Shown in pieces: positions 20,087-29,313 of a DNA stretch of 64,000 bases; position 1 is the stretch's first letter; each line of letters begins with the position of its first letter. This DNA is from Mycobacterium paraterrae (GTDB lineage: Bacteria; Actinomycetota; Actinomycetes; Mycobacteriales; Mycobacteriaceae): assembly GCF_022430545.2 (NCBI RefSeq), contig NZ_CP092488.2, forward strand, positions 4,898,001 to 4,962,000, given 5' to 3'. Position numbers and translations under genes: made by a program. Below the pieces are notes generated by a model. The model was given only the letters and a program-made list of their open reading frames with translations, searched no databases and was not told the DNA's origin.

Positions 20087-21340
20087 TTAGGTGCGCGCTG
20101 GCGACAATTCCACACCAAGAAGCGCATCGATCAGCACGGCAACCGCTTGCGGAGCGTCCGCGTCGTGGCCGCCGTACTCCAACGCGTCGGTCGTCCAACC
20201 ATCAAGCGCGGCAAGCGCTTTGGGAGTATCGAGATCGTCGGCGAGGTATTGCCGGACCCGGGCGATGAGGTCCACGGCGTCCGGTCCCGCGGGCAGGCTG
20301 GTCGCGGACCGCCAGCGGTGCAGCCGGGCGTTCGCATCGTCGAGCACCTGGGTTGTCCAGTACCGGTCGGCCCGGTAGTGCCCGGCCAGCAGGCCGAGTC
20401 GAATCGCCGCGGGGTCGACGCCCTCGGCGCGCAGCCGAGACACCAGCACCAGGTTGCCCCGGCTCTTGGACATCTTGTGACCGTCCCAGCCGATCATTCC
20501 CGCGTGGACGTAGTGACCGGCGAATCGCCTTTCGCCGCTTACGGATTCGGCGTGCGCGGCGGTGAACTCGTGATGGGGGAAGATCAGGTCGCTGCCGCCG
20601 CCCTGGATGTCCAGGCCACTGCCGATGCGGCTGAGCGCGATCGCCGCGCATTCGACGTGCCAGCCGGGCCGGCCGGGGCCGAACGGCGACGGCCAACTCG
20701 GCTCGCCGGGCCGTTCGGCGCGCCACAGCAGCGCGTCGAGCTTGTCGCTCTTGCCCGAGCGGTCGGGGTCGCCGCCTCGTTCGGCGAACAGCGCCAGCAT
20801 GGTGTCGCGGTCGTAGCCGGACTCGTAGCCGAACTGCGGCGTGGCGTCGGCACGGAAGTAGACGTCAGGGAATGCGGCGTCCTCGACGATGTAGGCCGCC
20901 CCCGAGGCCAACATCTTTTCGACGAGTTCCACGACCTCGGCCACCGCGTCGGTGGCCGCGACGTACTCGCGCGGCGGTAGCACCCGCAGCGCGGCCATGT
21001 CCTCGCGGTAGAGCTGGACTTCGCGGGCCGCAAGCTCGCGCCAGTCGATGCCGTCGCGGTCGGCGCGCTCGAACAGCGGGTCGTCCACGTCGGTCACGTT
21101 CTGCACGTAGTGCACGTCGTGGCCGAGATCGCGCCAGATGCGGTGGATCAGGTCGAAAGCCAGATAGGTGGCGGCGTGGCCGAGGTGGGTGGCGTCGTAG
21201 GGCGTGATGCCGCAGACGTACATGGTGGCGGTCGGACCGGCCGCCACCGGACGGACCTGGCGGTCGGCGCTGTCGTAGAGACGCAATTCCGGGCCGCGTC
21301 CCGACAGGACCGGTACGGGTGCCGGGGCCCACGACTGCAT
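20087..21340 (-). CDS. mshC: cysteine:glucosaminyl-inositol ligase MshC
   Basis: ATP-dependent ligase of mycothiol biosynthesis, joining L-cysteine to GlcN-Ins; derived from cysteinyl-tRNA synthetase. The 417-residue protein from MQSWAPAPVPV has the zinc/active site start MYVCGITPYDATHLGHAATY, the second zinc segment WHVECAAIALSRIG and the KMSKS loop DGHKMSKSRGN. It is shorter than CysRS, lacking the anticodon domain, which supports MshC. The ATG at 21340 fits the family length; longer upstream extensions are repeat DNA. Confidence 0.95.
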   Translation of the reverse strand: MQSWAPAPVPVLSGRGPELRLYDSADRQVRPVAAGPTATMYVCGITPYDATHLGHAATYLAFDLIHRIWRDLGHDVHYVQNVTDVDDPLFERADRDGIDWRELAAREVQLYREDMAALRVLPPREYVAATDAVAEVVELVEKMLASGAAYIVEDAAFPDVYFRADATPQFGYESGYDRDTMLALFAERGGDPDRSGKSDKLDALLWRAERPGEPSWPSPFGPGRPGWHVECAAIALSRIGSGLDIQGGGSDLIFPHHEFTAAHAESVSGERRFAGHYVHAGMIGWDGHKMSKSRGNLVLVSRLRAEGVDPAAIRLGLLAGHYRADRYWTTQVLDDANARLHRWRSATSLPAGPDAVDLIARVRQYLADDLDTPKALAALDGWTTDALEYGGHDADAPQAVAVLIDALLGVELSPART

Positions 21341-21357
21341 AGCGATGACTTTAGGCC

Positions 21358-21428
21358 GGGCCGTGGAGCGGCCCGGGGAGGAGGCGGGCAATTCGGCAGG
21401 CCCGGCGACGATACGGGCCGTGGAGCGG
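21358..21428. repeat. MIRU-like repeat between mshC and cysQ
   Basis: GGGCCGTGGAGCGG occurs at 21358-21371 and at 21415-21428, a 57-bp period. The unit reads GGCGACGATACGGGCCGTGG, then AGCGGCCCGGGGAGGAGGCG and GGCAA, matching the GACGAT(G/A)C to GAGGAGGCGnGCAA plan of the other repeats in this window. It sits just upstream of the mshC start. Confidence 0.55.
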
Positions 21429-21505
21429 GCTGGTGAAATCCCAGGTTGCGCGGCAGACACCATGCGAGCGACAACCGCGGTGACCGGGCGGGAATTCCGC
21501 GACCG

Positions 21506-22285
21506 CTAGCTCGCGACCCGGATCGCGCCCAGCAACAGATCTGCGAGCTCGCTGCGACACATCAAGAAGTCGGGCAGATACGGGTCGGGCCGGTTGTAGA
21601 TCATCTCCGAGCCGTCCAGCCGGGAGGCGTGCATGCCCGCAGCCAGAATCACCCCCGCCGGTGCGGCCGAATCCCACTCCCACTGCCCACCGGCGTGGAT
21701 GTAGGCGTCGGCGTCGCCGCGGATCACCGACATCGCCTTGGCGCCGGCCGAGCCGATCCGGACGAATTCGACGTCGAGCTGGCGGGCAAGGTGGTACAGC
21801 ACCGCGGGCGGGCGGTTCGAGCTGGCCGTGATCCTGATTGGGCCGGTCGGCTCGAAATGCCCTGGGGCGGGCGCAGTTACAGTGTCGCTGCGGTACAACT
21901 CCCCCATCGCAGGCAAGGCGACCGCGGCGTCGGTGATGGCGCCGTTGGGCCCACCGTAGCGTTGCCACAGCGCGACGTGGACGGCCCAGTCGTCGCGGCC
22001 CTCCCAGGAGAATTCGCGCGTTCCGTCGAGTGGGTCGACGATCCAGACCCGGTCGCACCGCAAGCGGTTCAGGTCGTCGTAGGCCTCTTCGCTGAGCACC
22101 GCGTCGCCAGGACGCTCGGCGTGCAACCGCTCGAGCAGCAGCGCGTTGGCACGGCTGTCGCCCTCGTCGCCCAATAGCCACGGGTGGTCGAATCCGACCC
22201 GGTCACGCACCCTCAGCAGCAGCTGACCCGCCTCTTCGGCAAGCTCAGCGGCCAGCGCTGCGTCGCTCTTGGGTTCGGGGGTCAC
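21506..22285 (-). CDS. cysQ: 3'-phosphoadenosine-5'-phosphate phosphatase CysQ
   Basis: Inositol monophosphatase superfamily enzyme that recycles PAP/PAPS in sulfur assimilation; mycobacterial CysQ also acts on fructose-1,6-bisphosphate and inositol-1-phosphate (family knowledge). The 259-residue protein shows the metal site LSEEAYDDLNR and WIVDPLDGTREF and the second motif GGQWEWDSAAPAGVI. The start is GTG at 22285. Next to mshC, consistent with a sulfur and thiol neighbourhood. Confidence 0.93.
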   Translation of the reverse strand: MTPEPKSDAALAAELAEEAGQLLLRVRDRVGFDHPWLLGDEGDSRANALLLERLHAERPGDAVLSEEAYDDLNRLRCDRVWIVDPLDGTREFSWEGRDDWAVHVALWQRYGGPNGAITDAAVALPAMGELYRSDTVTAPAPGHFEPTGPIRITASSNRPPAVLYHLARQLDVEFVRIGSAGAKAMSVIRGDADAYIHAGGQWEWDSAAPAGVILAAGMHASRLDGSEMIYNRPDPYLPDFLMCRSELADLLLGAIRVAS

Positions 22286-22307
22286 CGGTCCAGTATCACT
22301 GACGGTT

Positions 22308-22814
22308 TCAGCGGTTCGTGACGATCCAGTTGTTGGTGAAGCGCTGAACGGCGCTGATTTCCTCGCCGAGGCGGCTGACGATGAAGCTTTCCACCTGGCC
22401 GCCGACCAGCGGGATGTTCACCCGCACGGTTGTGCTGAAGTCCAGCCGCGAACCGCTTCCCGCGGGCACCAGCGACACCGTCCCGACCGCGGACACCGGC
22501 GCACCCGGCACCTTCACCGTGATCGCGCCGCGCGCTGTGCCGTCGCCGACCGGGCGCCAGGTCTCGGTGCGGGCCATCTCGAACTCGCCGGGAACCAAAG
22601 CGGTGACGACCTTGGGAAGCCGATTCGCGAACAGGCTGACCGTGAGTTGCGCGGTCACGGCGCGATCCGGGTCGACGGTCAGCCCGTCCAGCGTCGCGGT
22701 GCCGCCGTCGAAGGCGGCCAGTCTCGCCCGCCAGTAATCCACGTCGGCGAACGCCACCAGGATCTCGTCGACGCCAACCGGGGCGTCGAGCGACAGCGTG
22801 AGGGAACGAGACAT
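22308..22814 (-). CDS. DUF2505 protein
   Basis: A 168-residue protein of the DUF2505 (START-like) family common in actinobacteria, starting MSRSLTLSLDAPV. It has features of a lipid-binding START-like fold: VDYWRARLAAF near the start and SRLDFSTTVRVNIPLVGGQVESF near the C-terminus. Function unknown. It is 11 bp after the SCO1664-family gene and may be in the same unit. Confidence 0.8.
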   Translation of the reverse strand: MSRSLTLSLDAPVGVDEILVAFADVDYWRARLAAFDGGTATLDGLTVDPDRAVTAQLTVSLFANRLPKVVTALVPGEFEMARTETWRPVGDGTARGAITVKVPGAPVSAVGTVSLVPAGSGSRLDFSTTVRVNIPLVGGQVESFIVSRLGEEISAVQRFTNNWIVTNR

Positions 22815-22825
22815 CGGTGTCCGGG

Positions 22826-23641
22826 CTAGAACGCGGGCCACGGAATCGGGCGGTGCCGATCGGGGCCGGGCATCACCGGGCGAGCCAGCATGGCGCGGGC
22901 CCGCAACAGTAATGCCGCGATTTCGGCGCTGGTGATGTGCTCGGCCAGCGCGTCACCCAGCGAATCACTCAGCCCGTCGATCAGGCAGGACACCTTCTCC
23001 AGCGTGTTGTCGTCGATGGTCTTGCCGGCCCATCCCCATAACACCGTGCGCAGCTTGTCTTCGACATGCAGGCACACGCCATGGTCGACGCCGTACACGT
23101 CGCCATTCGCGCCGCGCAGCACGTGGCCTCCCTTGCGGTCGGCGTTGTTGACCAGCACGTCGAACACCGCCATGCGCCACAACCGGACGTCGTCGGCGTG
23201 CACCAGTTCGACGGGGTCGCCGGCATAGTCGTATGCCCGTAGCACCGGAAGGTAGCCACGCGGGCAACGGTCGGCCGGAACCAAGTCGACGAGGTCCAAC
23301 TCGGGACCGGGTTTCGAATCCGGGGTGTCACCCGGCTGGTCGATCCACAACTGCAGCATGCCGGGACCGGCGGGACCGTGCCGAATGATGGTGTAGGGCA
23401 CGATGTTCCAGCCCAAATGCGCCGACACCAGGTAGGACCCGAGCTCGCGACCGGCCAGCGTGCCGTCGGGAAAGTCCCACAGCGGCTGCTCACCGGAGAC
23501 CGGCTTGTACACGCAATGCACGGTGTGGTCGTCGAGCGTCGCCTCGCAGAGAAAAGTGGCGTTGCTCGCGGAGCGGATACGTCCCAGGACCGTCAACTCG
23601 CCGGTACGCAGGACCTCGCGATCGTCAGGCCTCGGCGTCAT
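22826..23641 (-). CDS. SCO1664 family protein (kinase-like fold)
   Basis: A 271-residue protein of the SCO1664 family, distantly kinase-like (PI3/4-kinase related). Visible landmarks are the Lys in VHCVYKPVSGEQPLWDFP, the catalytic-loop-like DVLVNNADRKGGHVLR and the metal-binding-like VYGVDHGVCLH. The true substrate is unknown. Its start overlaps the end of the DUF3090 gene by 17 bp. Matches Rv2133c by position. Confidence 0.85.
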   Translation of the reverse strand: MTPRPDDREVLRTGELTVLGRIRSASNATFLCEATLDDHTVHCVYKPVSGEQPLWDFPDGTLAGRELGSYLVSAHLGWNIVPYTIIRHGPAGPGMLQLWIDQPGDTPDSKPGPELDLVDLVPADRCPRGYLPVLRAYDYAGDPVELVHADDVRLWRMAVFDVLVNNADRKGGHVLRGANGDVYGVDHGVCLHVEDKLRTVLWGWAGKTIDDNTLEKVSCLIDGLSDSLGDALAEHITSAEIAALLLRARAMLARPVMPGPDRHRPIPWPAF

Positions 23642-24212
23642 CGTCCGGGCCGAGCAGCGCACTGCGCCGGTAGCCGTTCGTTCGCGCACAGATGTGTCCG
23701 TCGGAGTCCAGCGGCTCGTCGCACAGCGGGCACGGCGGGCGCCCCGCGGAGATGACGGCGTTGGAACGGGTGGCGAATTCGCGCGCCGACTGAGGAGTCA
23801 GGAACACCCGAACCGCGTCGGGGCCTTCGTCGGTGTCGTCGAGCACCACCGACGCGTCGAATTCGGTGTCACTGACCGCCAGCAGCTCGACCACCACGGT
23901 CTGGGCCTCGGAGTCCCATCCCAACCCCATGGTGCCGACCCTGAATTCCGCGTCGACCGGCGTCACCAGTGGGCTGAGATCTTCGACTTTGTCGGTCTCG
24001 GGCGGTACCGGGGTGCCGAAGCGGCGGTTGACCTCGACCAGCAATGCGTCGATCCGCTCGGCAAGCACCGCAACTTGTTGCTTTTCCAGCACCACCGACA
24101 CCACCCTGGCGTCGTGGACGGCCTGCAGGTAAAAGGTGCGGTTTCCGGGTTGCCCAACGGTCCCGGCGACGAAGCGGTCGGGTGAGCGGAAGACATGGAT
24201 CGCACGAGACAT
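23625..24212 (-). CDS. DUF3090 protein
   Basis: A 195-residue protein starting MSRAIHVFRSPDRFVAGTVG, typical of DUF3090 (YjqB/SCO1665-like) and equal in length to Rv2134c. The C-terminus has a zinc-ribbon-like CPLCDEPLDSDGHIC. It is always linked to the SCO1664 and phosphomutase-like genes in actinobacteria, suggesting a shared but unknown job. Confidence 0.87.
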   Translation of the reverse strand: MSRAIHVFRSPDRFVAGTVGQPGNRTFYLQAVHDARVVSVVLEKQQVAVLAERIDALLVEVNRRFGTPVPPETDKVEDLSPLVTPVDAEFRVGTMGLGWDSEAQTVVVELLAVSDTEFDASVVLDDTDEGPDAVRVFLTPQSAREFATRSNAVISAGRPPCPLCDEPLDSDGHICARTNGYRRSALLGPDDDAEA

Positions 24213-24283
24213 GGCACTTCCAAAATACCGGCTATTGCAGCTGAGTCGTAAATCCAGGCGGGGTTTTCGGCCGGCGTGAGGGC

Positions 24284-24976
24284 TCAGTCGGTAGAACCGC
24301 CGACGACGGCATCGTCGGCGGGCGTGTCGGCGTCTGGGGCGGGCGGGGGTGTCAGGGCGGACGTCAGGTCCGCGCCGGTGTGGTTGGAGTGCAGCACGAA
24401 CGGGCGAAGCCGGGTGTAGCGGATGACGCTGACCGACGCCGGATCGGCCGATATCCGCTGGAAGCCGTCCAAATGCACACCCAGCGCGTCTGCGACGACG
24501 GCTTTGATGACATCGCCGTGAGTGCAAGCCAGCCACAGCGCGTCGCCACCGTGTTGCTCGGCGAGCCTCGCGTCATGGTCGCGGATCGCGGCGACCGCGC
24601 GCGTCTGGACCTCGGCCAGCCCCTCGCCGCCGGGGAACACCGCCGCGCTGGGATGGGCCTGGACCACCGCCCACAGCGGCTCTTTGACGAGATCGCCGAT
24701 TTTGCGGCCCGTCCATTCGCCGTAATCGACCTCGGCCAGCCTGTCGTCGACGTGCGGTTCGACGCCGAGCGCGGTGACCAGGGGCTCCACGGTCTGACGG
24801 CATCGCAGCAGCGGCGAAGTCACCACGGCGCGGATCGGCAACCCGCCCAGCCGGTCGACCAGGTCGGCGGCCTGCTGGCGACCCTTGTCGTCAAGCTCGA
24901 CGCCTTCGGAACGGCCGGCCAGAGTATGGGCGGTGTTCGACGTAGATCGGCCGTGCCGCAGGAGAATGACGGTCAT
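24284..24976 (-). CDS. histidine phosphatase (MSMEG_4193/phosphoglycerate mutase family)
   Basis: A 230-residue member of the histidine phosphatase superfamily. The catalytic His is in VILLRHGRSTSNTAH, with the second His in LWLACTHGDVIKAVV and acid/base Glu in DYGEW. This subfamily is encoded beside SCO1664 and DUF3090 proteins. It is more likely a phosphatase of a small metabolite than a glycolytic mutase. Substrate unknown. Matches Rv2135c. Confidence 0.88.
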   Translation of the reverse strand: MTVILLRHGRSTSNTAHTLAGRSEGVELDDKGRQQAADLVDRLGGLPIRAVVTSPLLRCRQTVEPLVTALGVEPHVDDRLAEVDYGEWTGRKIGDLVKEPLWAVVQAHPSAAVFPGGEGLAEVQTRAVAAIRDHDARLAEQHGGDALWLACTHGDVIKAVVADALGVHLDGFQRISADPASVSVIRYTRLRPFVLHSNHTGADLTSALTPPPAPDADTPADDAVVGGSTD

Positions 24977-25037
24977 AGGCGCCGCTCCTCAGCATCGGCG
25001 CCGCTCGTGGGGCGCTCTGCATCGTCGCCGGCGGTCA
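24977..25037 (-). repeat. MIRU-like element joining uppP and the phosphatase gene
   Basis: On the minus strand the spacer reads GGCGACGATGCAGAGCGCC and ends TGAGGAGCGGCGCCTATG. It begins at the uppP stop (TGACCGCC) and ends on the next gene's ATG. Overlap with a stop and a start codon is the known habit of mycobacterial interspersed repetitive units. The TGAGGAG may also serve as part of the translation start region. Confidence 0.6.
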
Positions 25038-25865
25038 CGTCGCGCTCACCGCCCCGGTTGCCAACAGGATCATCACCGCTGCGCCGACCACCACGCGATA
25101 GCCGACGAACCAATACATGCTGTGGCGCAACAGGAATCGCAAGAACCACGCCACCGCGGCCAAACCGACCACGAATGCGATCACCATGGCGACGACCAGT
25201 TGTGGGCCGGTCGCGCTCATGCCCTCCAGCACTGGATGGAATGCATCCGGTATCGAGAAGAGCCCCGAGGCGAACACTGCCGGAATCGCCAGCAGGAAGC
25301 CGAACCGGGCGGACAATTCACGTTCCAGGCCAAGGAACAGACCCGCACTGATCGTCGACCCTGACCTCGACACTCCAGGAACCAACGCCAGCGTCTGGGC
25401 GACGCCCACCACCACGGCGTCGCGCCACGTCAGTTGCTCGACGTTGCGGCGTTGCCGCCCGACACGCTCGGCCAGGGCGATCACCGCCGAAAAAACGACC
25501 AACGCTGCCGCGATCACCCACAGGTTGCGCACACCCGAGCGGATTTGGTCTTTGAACAACAGCCCGAGCACGCAGATCGGAATGGTGCCGATGATCACGC
25601 ACCAGCCCAGCCGGTAATCGACGTCGCGGTGAGCCGAGTTCGCCAGGCCCTTGAACCACGCCACCAGAATCCGCGCGATGTCGCGGGCGAAGTACACCAA
25701 AACCGCTGCCTCCGTGCCCAATTGAGTGACGGCGGTGAACGATGCGCCCGCATCGTCGGCGAAGAAAACCCGGGACACGATCGCCAGGTGCCCCGAGGAT
25801 GACACCGGCAGGAACTCGGTGAGACCCTGGACGACGGCCAACACGACAACCTGCAACCACGACAT
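25035..25865 (-). CDS. uppP: undecaprenyl-diphosphatase UppP (BacA)
   Basis: Integral membrane enzyme that dephosphorylates undecaprenyl/decaprenyl diphosphate for reuse in cell wall synthesis; often linked to bacitracin tolerance. The 276-residue protein from MSWLQVVVLAVVQGLTEFLP shows the signature GLTEFLPVSSSGHL and the second motif VPGVSRSGSTISAGL, and about seven membrane helices. The shorter ATG start is preferred because family members begin here. Matches Rv2136c. Confidence 0.95.
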   Translation of the reverse strand: MSWLQVVVLAVVQGLTEFLPVSSSGHLAIVSRVFFADDAGASFTAVTQLGTEAAVLVYFARDIARILVAWFKGLANSAHRDVDYRLGWCVIIGTIPICVLGLLFKDQIRSGVRNLWVIAAALVVFSAVIALAERVGRQRRNVEQLTWRDAVVVGVAQTLALVPGVSRSGSTISAGLFLGLERELSARFGFLLAIPAVFASGLFSIPDAFHPVLEGMSATGPQLVVAMVIAFVVGLAAVAWFLRFLLRHSMYWFVGYRVVVGAAVMILLATGAVSAT

Positions 25866-25936
25866 CGCCGCTACCGCATGCACGACGACGACCGTACCGG
25901 GTGGCAGGGTTCGCTATGCCAAACAGTCCGCCGGTA

Positions 25937-26251
25937 TTACGAGGCCGCTTCGGCTACCGCGACGGCGTCACGAACTGCGGCACCGAGGCTGCGCTCGTCG
26001 GTGATGTCGACGTCGACCACATTTCGGCGCGCCGTGGCTACAACATCCTCCGGTTGCGGAACGAGGCCTTTCAGGCGCGGCCGGTACACCTCGACCAGCA
26101 AATTCTGGCCCTCGATGCAGAACGCGAAACTTCGCCCGTCCCCAACTTGCCCGAAGCCGCTGGCCAGGATTTTGGTCGAGAAGACACCCAACCACATGTC
26201 CTCGATAGCGAACTCTCGCTCTGAGAATCGGCCGTGTTCGGCAACGCTCAT
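25937..26251 (-). CDS. conserved hypothetical protein (Rv2137c position)
   Basis: A 104-residue soluble protein starting MSVAEHGRFSEREFAIEDMW. There is no recognisable domain. The ATG at 26251 is favoured because the sequence upstream of it is intergenic in character. Located before uppP, divergent from lppL, as Rv2137c is. Function unknown. Confidence 0.7.
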   Translation of the reverse strand: MSVAEHGRFSEREFAIEDMWLGVFSTKILASGFGQVGDGRSFAFCIEGQNLLVEVYRPRLKGLVPQPEDVVATARRNVVDVDITDERSLGAAVRDAVAVAEAAS

Positions 26252-26321
26252 AGGCCGACCATACCCCGGCACCCGCCCTGGGCAACTGGGGCAGATTTGC
26301 GCCCAGTTGGACAAGTTTTCC

Positions 26322-26327
26322 TAGGAT
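26322..26327 (+). promoter_or_regulatory. possible -10 element for lppL
   Basis: TAGGAT resembles the mycobacterial sigma-A -10 hexamer and lies about 60 bp upstream of the lppL GTG. The -35 region is not clear (TTGCGC at a 19-bp distance). Confidence 0.3.
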
Positions 26328-26389
26328 CGAATTCCAATCGGACCATCCCGTCACCACCGGCGAACCCCCGAGTACCGGAGAGCTACCCT

Positions 26390-27427
26390 GTGTCAGCAAA
26401 CTTCAAACGCGGTATGCGCATGCGCCGGATGGCCACTATGGGCCTGGTGTGTTTGCTCATCGCTTCAACCGGGTGTTCGAAGAAGTCTTTCGACGACATT
26501 CCCGCCGCGGTCTCCCCGGCGCAGGCAGCGCAGTCTCCCCCGCTCACCGGGGCTCCCGCAGGGGTGGTCCGCCCCTTGGGCGGGCGAGCGCAGGCCGCGG
26601 TGTACGACCACCGGACCGCCCAGTTGGTGATACTCACCGCGGGCACCCCGTCGAGCCTGCTGATGATGGGCTCTCAGCAAACTGGATCGCGGGTGATACC
26701 GCTATCCGGGCCGGCGACCGGGCTGGCCGGCGACGGTGACGGCACGGCCTACGTGTCGACGCGTGGCGGCTACTTCGCGGTCGACTTGTCCGTCGGACAC
26801 GCCACGCTGGTGAGCGTCCGTGACGCCGAGCACGCCGACTTCACCGCGATTACCCGTCGCGCGGATGGCACGGTGGTGTTGGGCACCGCAGACGGGGAGC
26901 TATTCAGCCTCCGGCCGGGCGCGACGGAAGCCGCCCGCACCACGATCCACGCGCACGTCGATTCGCTTGCTGCGCAAGGGAATACCGTCGCCGTCCTAGA
27001 CCGTGGGCAGACCTCGGTCGTGACCGTCGGCGCCGACGGCCGAATCGGGCAATCACTGAGGGCTGGTCAGGGCGCGACCACGATGGTCGCCGATCCTGCA
27101 GGCCGGTTGCTGGTGGCCGATACCCGAGGCGGTCAGCTATTGGTGTTCGGGGTCGACCCGCTGATTCTGCGCCAGGCATACCCGGTCGCCGACGCCCCGT
27201 ACGGCGTCGCTGGCTCGCGCGGGCTGGCGTGGGTGTCGCAGACTTCGGCGAATACTGTCATTGGTTACGATCTGTCAACCGGAATACCACTGGAGAAGGT
27301 ACGGTACCCATCCGTGCGGCAACCCAACGCGCTGGCCTTCGACGATGCCGCGGGCACGTTATACGTCGCCTCGGGCGTCGGTGAGGGTGTCCAGATCATC
27401 GAGCACGCGGCAACGGGCACCCGATGA
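26390..27427 (+). CDS. lppL: LppL lipoprotein, beta-propeller-like
   Basis: A 345-residue predicted lipoprotein, exported and anchored outside the cytoplasmic membrane. The signal peptide ends in the lipobox LLIASTGC. The rest has repeated short strands such as GDGDGTAYVSTRGGYFAVDL and DPAGRLLVADTRGGQLLVF, as in six- or seven-bladed NHL/YVTN-type beta-propellers. The GTG at 26390 follows a GGAGAG site. It overlaps the next small gene by 4 bp. Matches Rv2138. Confidence 0.88.
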   Translation: MSANFKRGMRMRRMATMGLVCLLIASTGCSKKSFDDIPAAVSPAQAAQSPPLTGAPAGVVRPLGGRAQAAVYDHRTAQLVILTAGTPSSLLMMGSQQTGSRVIPLSGPATGLAGDGDGTAYVSTRGGYFAVDLSVGHATLVSVRDAEHADFTAITRRADGTVVLGTADGELFSLRPGATEAARTTIHAHVDSLAAQGNTVAVLDRGQTSVVTVGADGRIGQSLRAGQGATTMVADPAGRLLVADTRGGQLLVFGVDPLILRQAYPVADAPYGVAGSRGLAWVSQTSANTVIGYDLSTGIPLEKVRYPSVRQPNALAFDDAAGTLYVASGVGEGVQIIEHAATGTR

Positions 27428-27675
27428 CCGCGGCCAGACACGGCCGGATGCCGGTGGAGTGGAACACCGATCTGTCCGACGAATACGAATGGGCGCCGTT
27501 GCGTCTGCCGCCGGAGGTGACCCGGCTCAGCGCCTCCACCCGGTTGTCCATCGAAGCAGAGTATCGCGGCTGGGAGCTGACCCGGGTGCGCCTCTACAAC
27601 GACGGAAGTAGGCGAGTCTTGCTGCGCCGCAAGAAGTCTCGCATCGACAATCGGCCCGACCAGCCCGACCTGTAA
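27424..27675 (+). CDS. small DUF5703-type protein between lppL and pyrD
   Basis: An 83-residue basic protein (MTAARHGRMPVEWNTDLSDE), with YRGWELTRVRLYNDGSRRVL in the centre. It overlaps lppL by ATGA and ends 2 bp before pyrD, so all three are probably one transcript. I recall similar small proteins in actinobacteria as DUF5703; the function is unknown. Confidence 0.72.
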   Translation: MTAARHGRMPVEWNTDLSDEYEWAPLRLPPEVTRLSASTRLSIEAEYRGWELTRVRLYNDGSRRVLLRRKKSRIDNRPDQPDL

Positions 27676-27677
27676 CG

Positions 27678-28751
27678 GTGGATTCCGACACATCGGCATA
27701 CGCAGCACTGCGTCGCCTACTGTTCCTGGTACCCGCGGAACGCATTCATCGCATCGTGTTCGCCGGGCTGCGCGGCGCCACCGCCGCGGCGCCCGTTCGG
27801 CGACAATTGGGACGCAGACTGGCACCGATGGACCCGGTGCTGGCCAGCACGGTGTTCGGCGTGAATTTCCCCGGGCCGCTGGGTCTGGCCGCCGGCTTCG
27901 ACAAGGACGGCACCGGCCTCAATGTCTGGGGCGCATTGGGTTTCGGCTACGCAGAAGTCGGCACCGTCACCGCTCACGCTCAGCCGGGAAACCCGTCGCC
28001 TCGGCTGTTCCGACTGCCAGACGATCGCGCGCTGCTCAACCGGATGGGGTTTAACAACGACGGCGCTGCCGCACTTGCCAAGCGGCTGGCCGGCCATCGT
28101 TCCGATGTGCCGATCGGCGTGAACATCGGCAAGACCAAGCTGACCGCGGTCGAGGACGCCGCCGACGATTACCGGGCCAGCGCCCGCCTGGTCGGACCGT
28201 ACGCCGACTACCTAGTGGTCAACGTCAGCTCGCCAAACACACCCGGGCTGCGAGACCTCCAGGCCGTCGAATCCCTGCGCGACATCCTGACCGGTGTGCA
28301 GGCGGAGACGTCGACGCCAGTCCTGGTCAAGATCTCACCTGACCTAGCCGACCACGATATCGACGAGATCGCTGATCTGGCAGTCGATCTCAAGTTGGCC
28401 GGCATCGTCGCCACCAATACCACCGTGTCGCGGGCCGGCCTGCGCACGCCCGGTGTCGAGCGGCTCGGCAGCGGCGGCATCTCCGGTCCGCCGCTGCGCG
28501 CCCGCGCCGGCGAGGTGCTGCGGCGGCTGTACGGTCGGGTCGGCGGCCGGCTGACGCTGATCAGCGTCGGCGGCATCGAAACCGTCGACGACGCCTGGGA
28601 CCGGATCACCGCCGGAGCCTCACTGCTGCAGGGCTACACCGGCTTCGTCTACGGCGGCGGCTTGTGGGCCAAGCACATTCACGACGGCCTGGCCGTTCGG
28701 CTGCGCGACGGTGGTTTCGCGTCGCTGAGCGACGCGGTGGGCTCCGGCTAA
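27678..28751 (+). CDS. pyrD: dihydroorotate dehydrogenase (quinone), class 2
   Basis: Oxidises dihydroorotate to orotate in pyrimidine synthesis and passes electrons to the quinone pool at the membrane. The 357-residue FMN enzyme has an N-terminal membrane-docking helix (LRRLLFLVPAERIHRIVF), then GLAAGFDKDGTGLN, NVSSPNTPGLRDLQ and TNTTVSRAGL. The Ser in NVSSPNTPG and Lys pairs fit class 2. The start is GTG at 27678, closely coupled to the preceding gene. Confidence 0.96.
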   Translation: MDSDTSAYAALRRLLFLVPAERIHRIVFAGLRGATAAAPVRRQLGRRLAPMDPVLASTVFGVNFPGPLGLAAGFDKDGTGLNVWGALGFGYAEVGTVTAHAQPGNPSPRLFRLPDDRALLNRMGFNNDGAAALAKRLAGHRSDVPIGVNIGKTKLTAVEDAADDYRASARLVGPYADYLVVNVSSPNTPGLRDLQAVESLRDILTGVQAETSTPVLVKISPDLADHDIDEIADLAVDLKLAGIVATNTTVSRAGLRTPGVERLGSGGISGPPLRARAGEVLRRLYGRVGGRLTLISVGGIETVDDAWDRITAGASLLQGYTGFVYGGGLWAKHIHDGLAVRLRDGGFASLSDAVGSG

Positions 28752-28756
28752 GCGGA

Positions 28757-29287
28757 TTACTCCTGCTCGTAGGTCGCGTGGATCACCGCTCGCGCGATCG
28801 CATGCTGGAACAGATTGAAGCCCAAATAGGCCGGGCTGGCGTCCTCCGGTAGGTCAAGCTTGTCGACGTCGACGGCGTGCACGGCGACGTAGTAGCGGTG
28901 CGGCCCGTGACCGGCAGGGGGCGCCGCACCGATGTAGCGACGCTGCCCCGCGTCGTTGACGAGCGTCAGGGCGTCGCCGGGCAGGTCGCTGCCGTCACCC
29001 GCGCCGGCCGGAAGCTCGGTGACCGAAGCAGGCAGGTTGGCCACCGCCCAGTGCCAGAAGCCGGACGCCGTCGGCGCGTCCGGATCGTAGACCGTCACGG
29101 CGAAACTCTTTGTGCCCTCGGGGAATCCCGACCAGGACAGCTGCGGGCTGACGTCGTCACCGCCGGCGCCCATGATGCCGCTGACGTGTGGGTTCGCCAG
29201 CACCTCCCCATCGGCGAACGATTCCGACTCCAAGTGAAACGACGGCAACGGCGGTAGTGCGGCGTACGGGTCGGGTGCTGTGGTCAT
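28757..29287 (-). CDS. PEBP (YbhB/YbcL) family protein
   Basis: A 176-residue phosphatidylethanolamine-binding-like protein, homologue position of Rv2140c. Motifs are SPQLSWSGFPEGTKSFAV, YDPDAPTASGFWHWAVANLP and GPHRYYVAVHAVD. Family members bind small ligands or anionic lipids. No signal peptide is seen. Convergent with pyrD. Confidence 0.92.
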   Translation of the reverse strand: MTTAPDPYAALPPLPSFHLESESFADGEVLANPHVSGIMGAGGDDVSPQLSWSGFPEGTKSFAVTVYDPDAPTASGFWHWAVANLPASVTELPAGAGDGSDLPGDALTLVNDAGQRRYIGAAPPAGHGPHRYYVAVHAVDVDKLDLPEDASPAYLGFNLFQHAIARAVIHATYEQE

Positions 29288-29313
29288 CAGTGAATCCCCT
29301 CTCGTGTGATCGG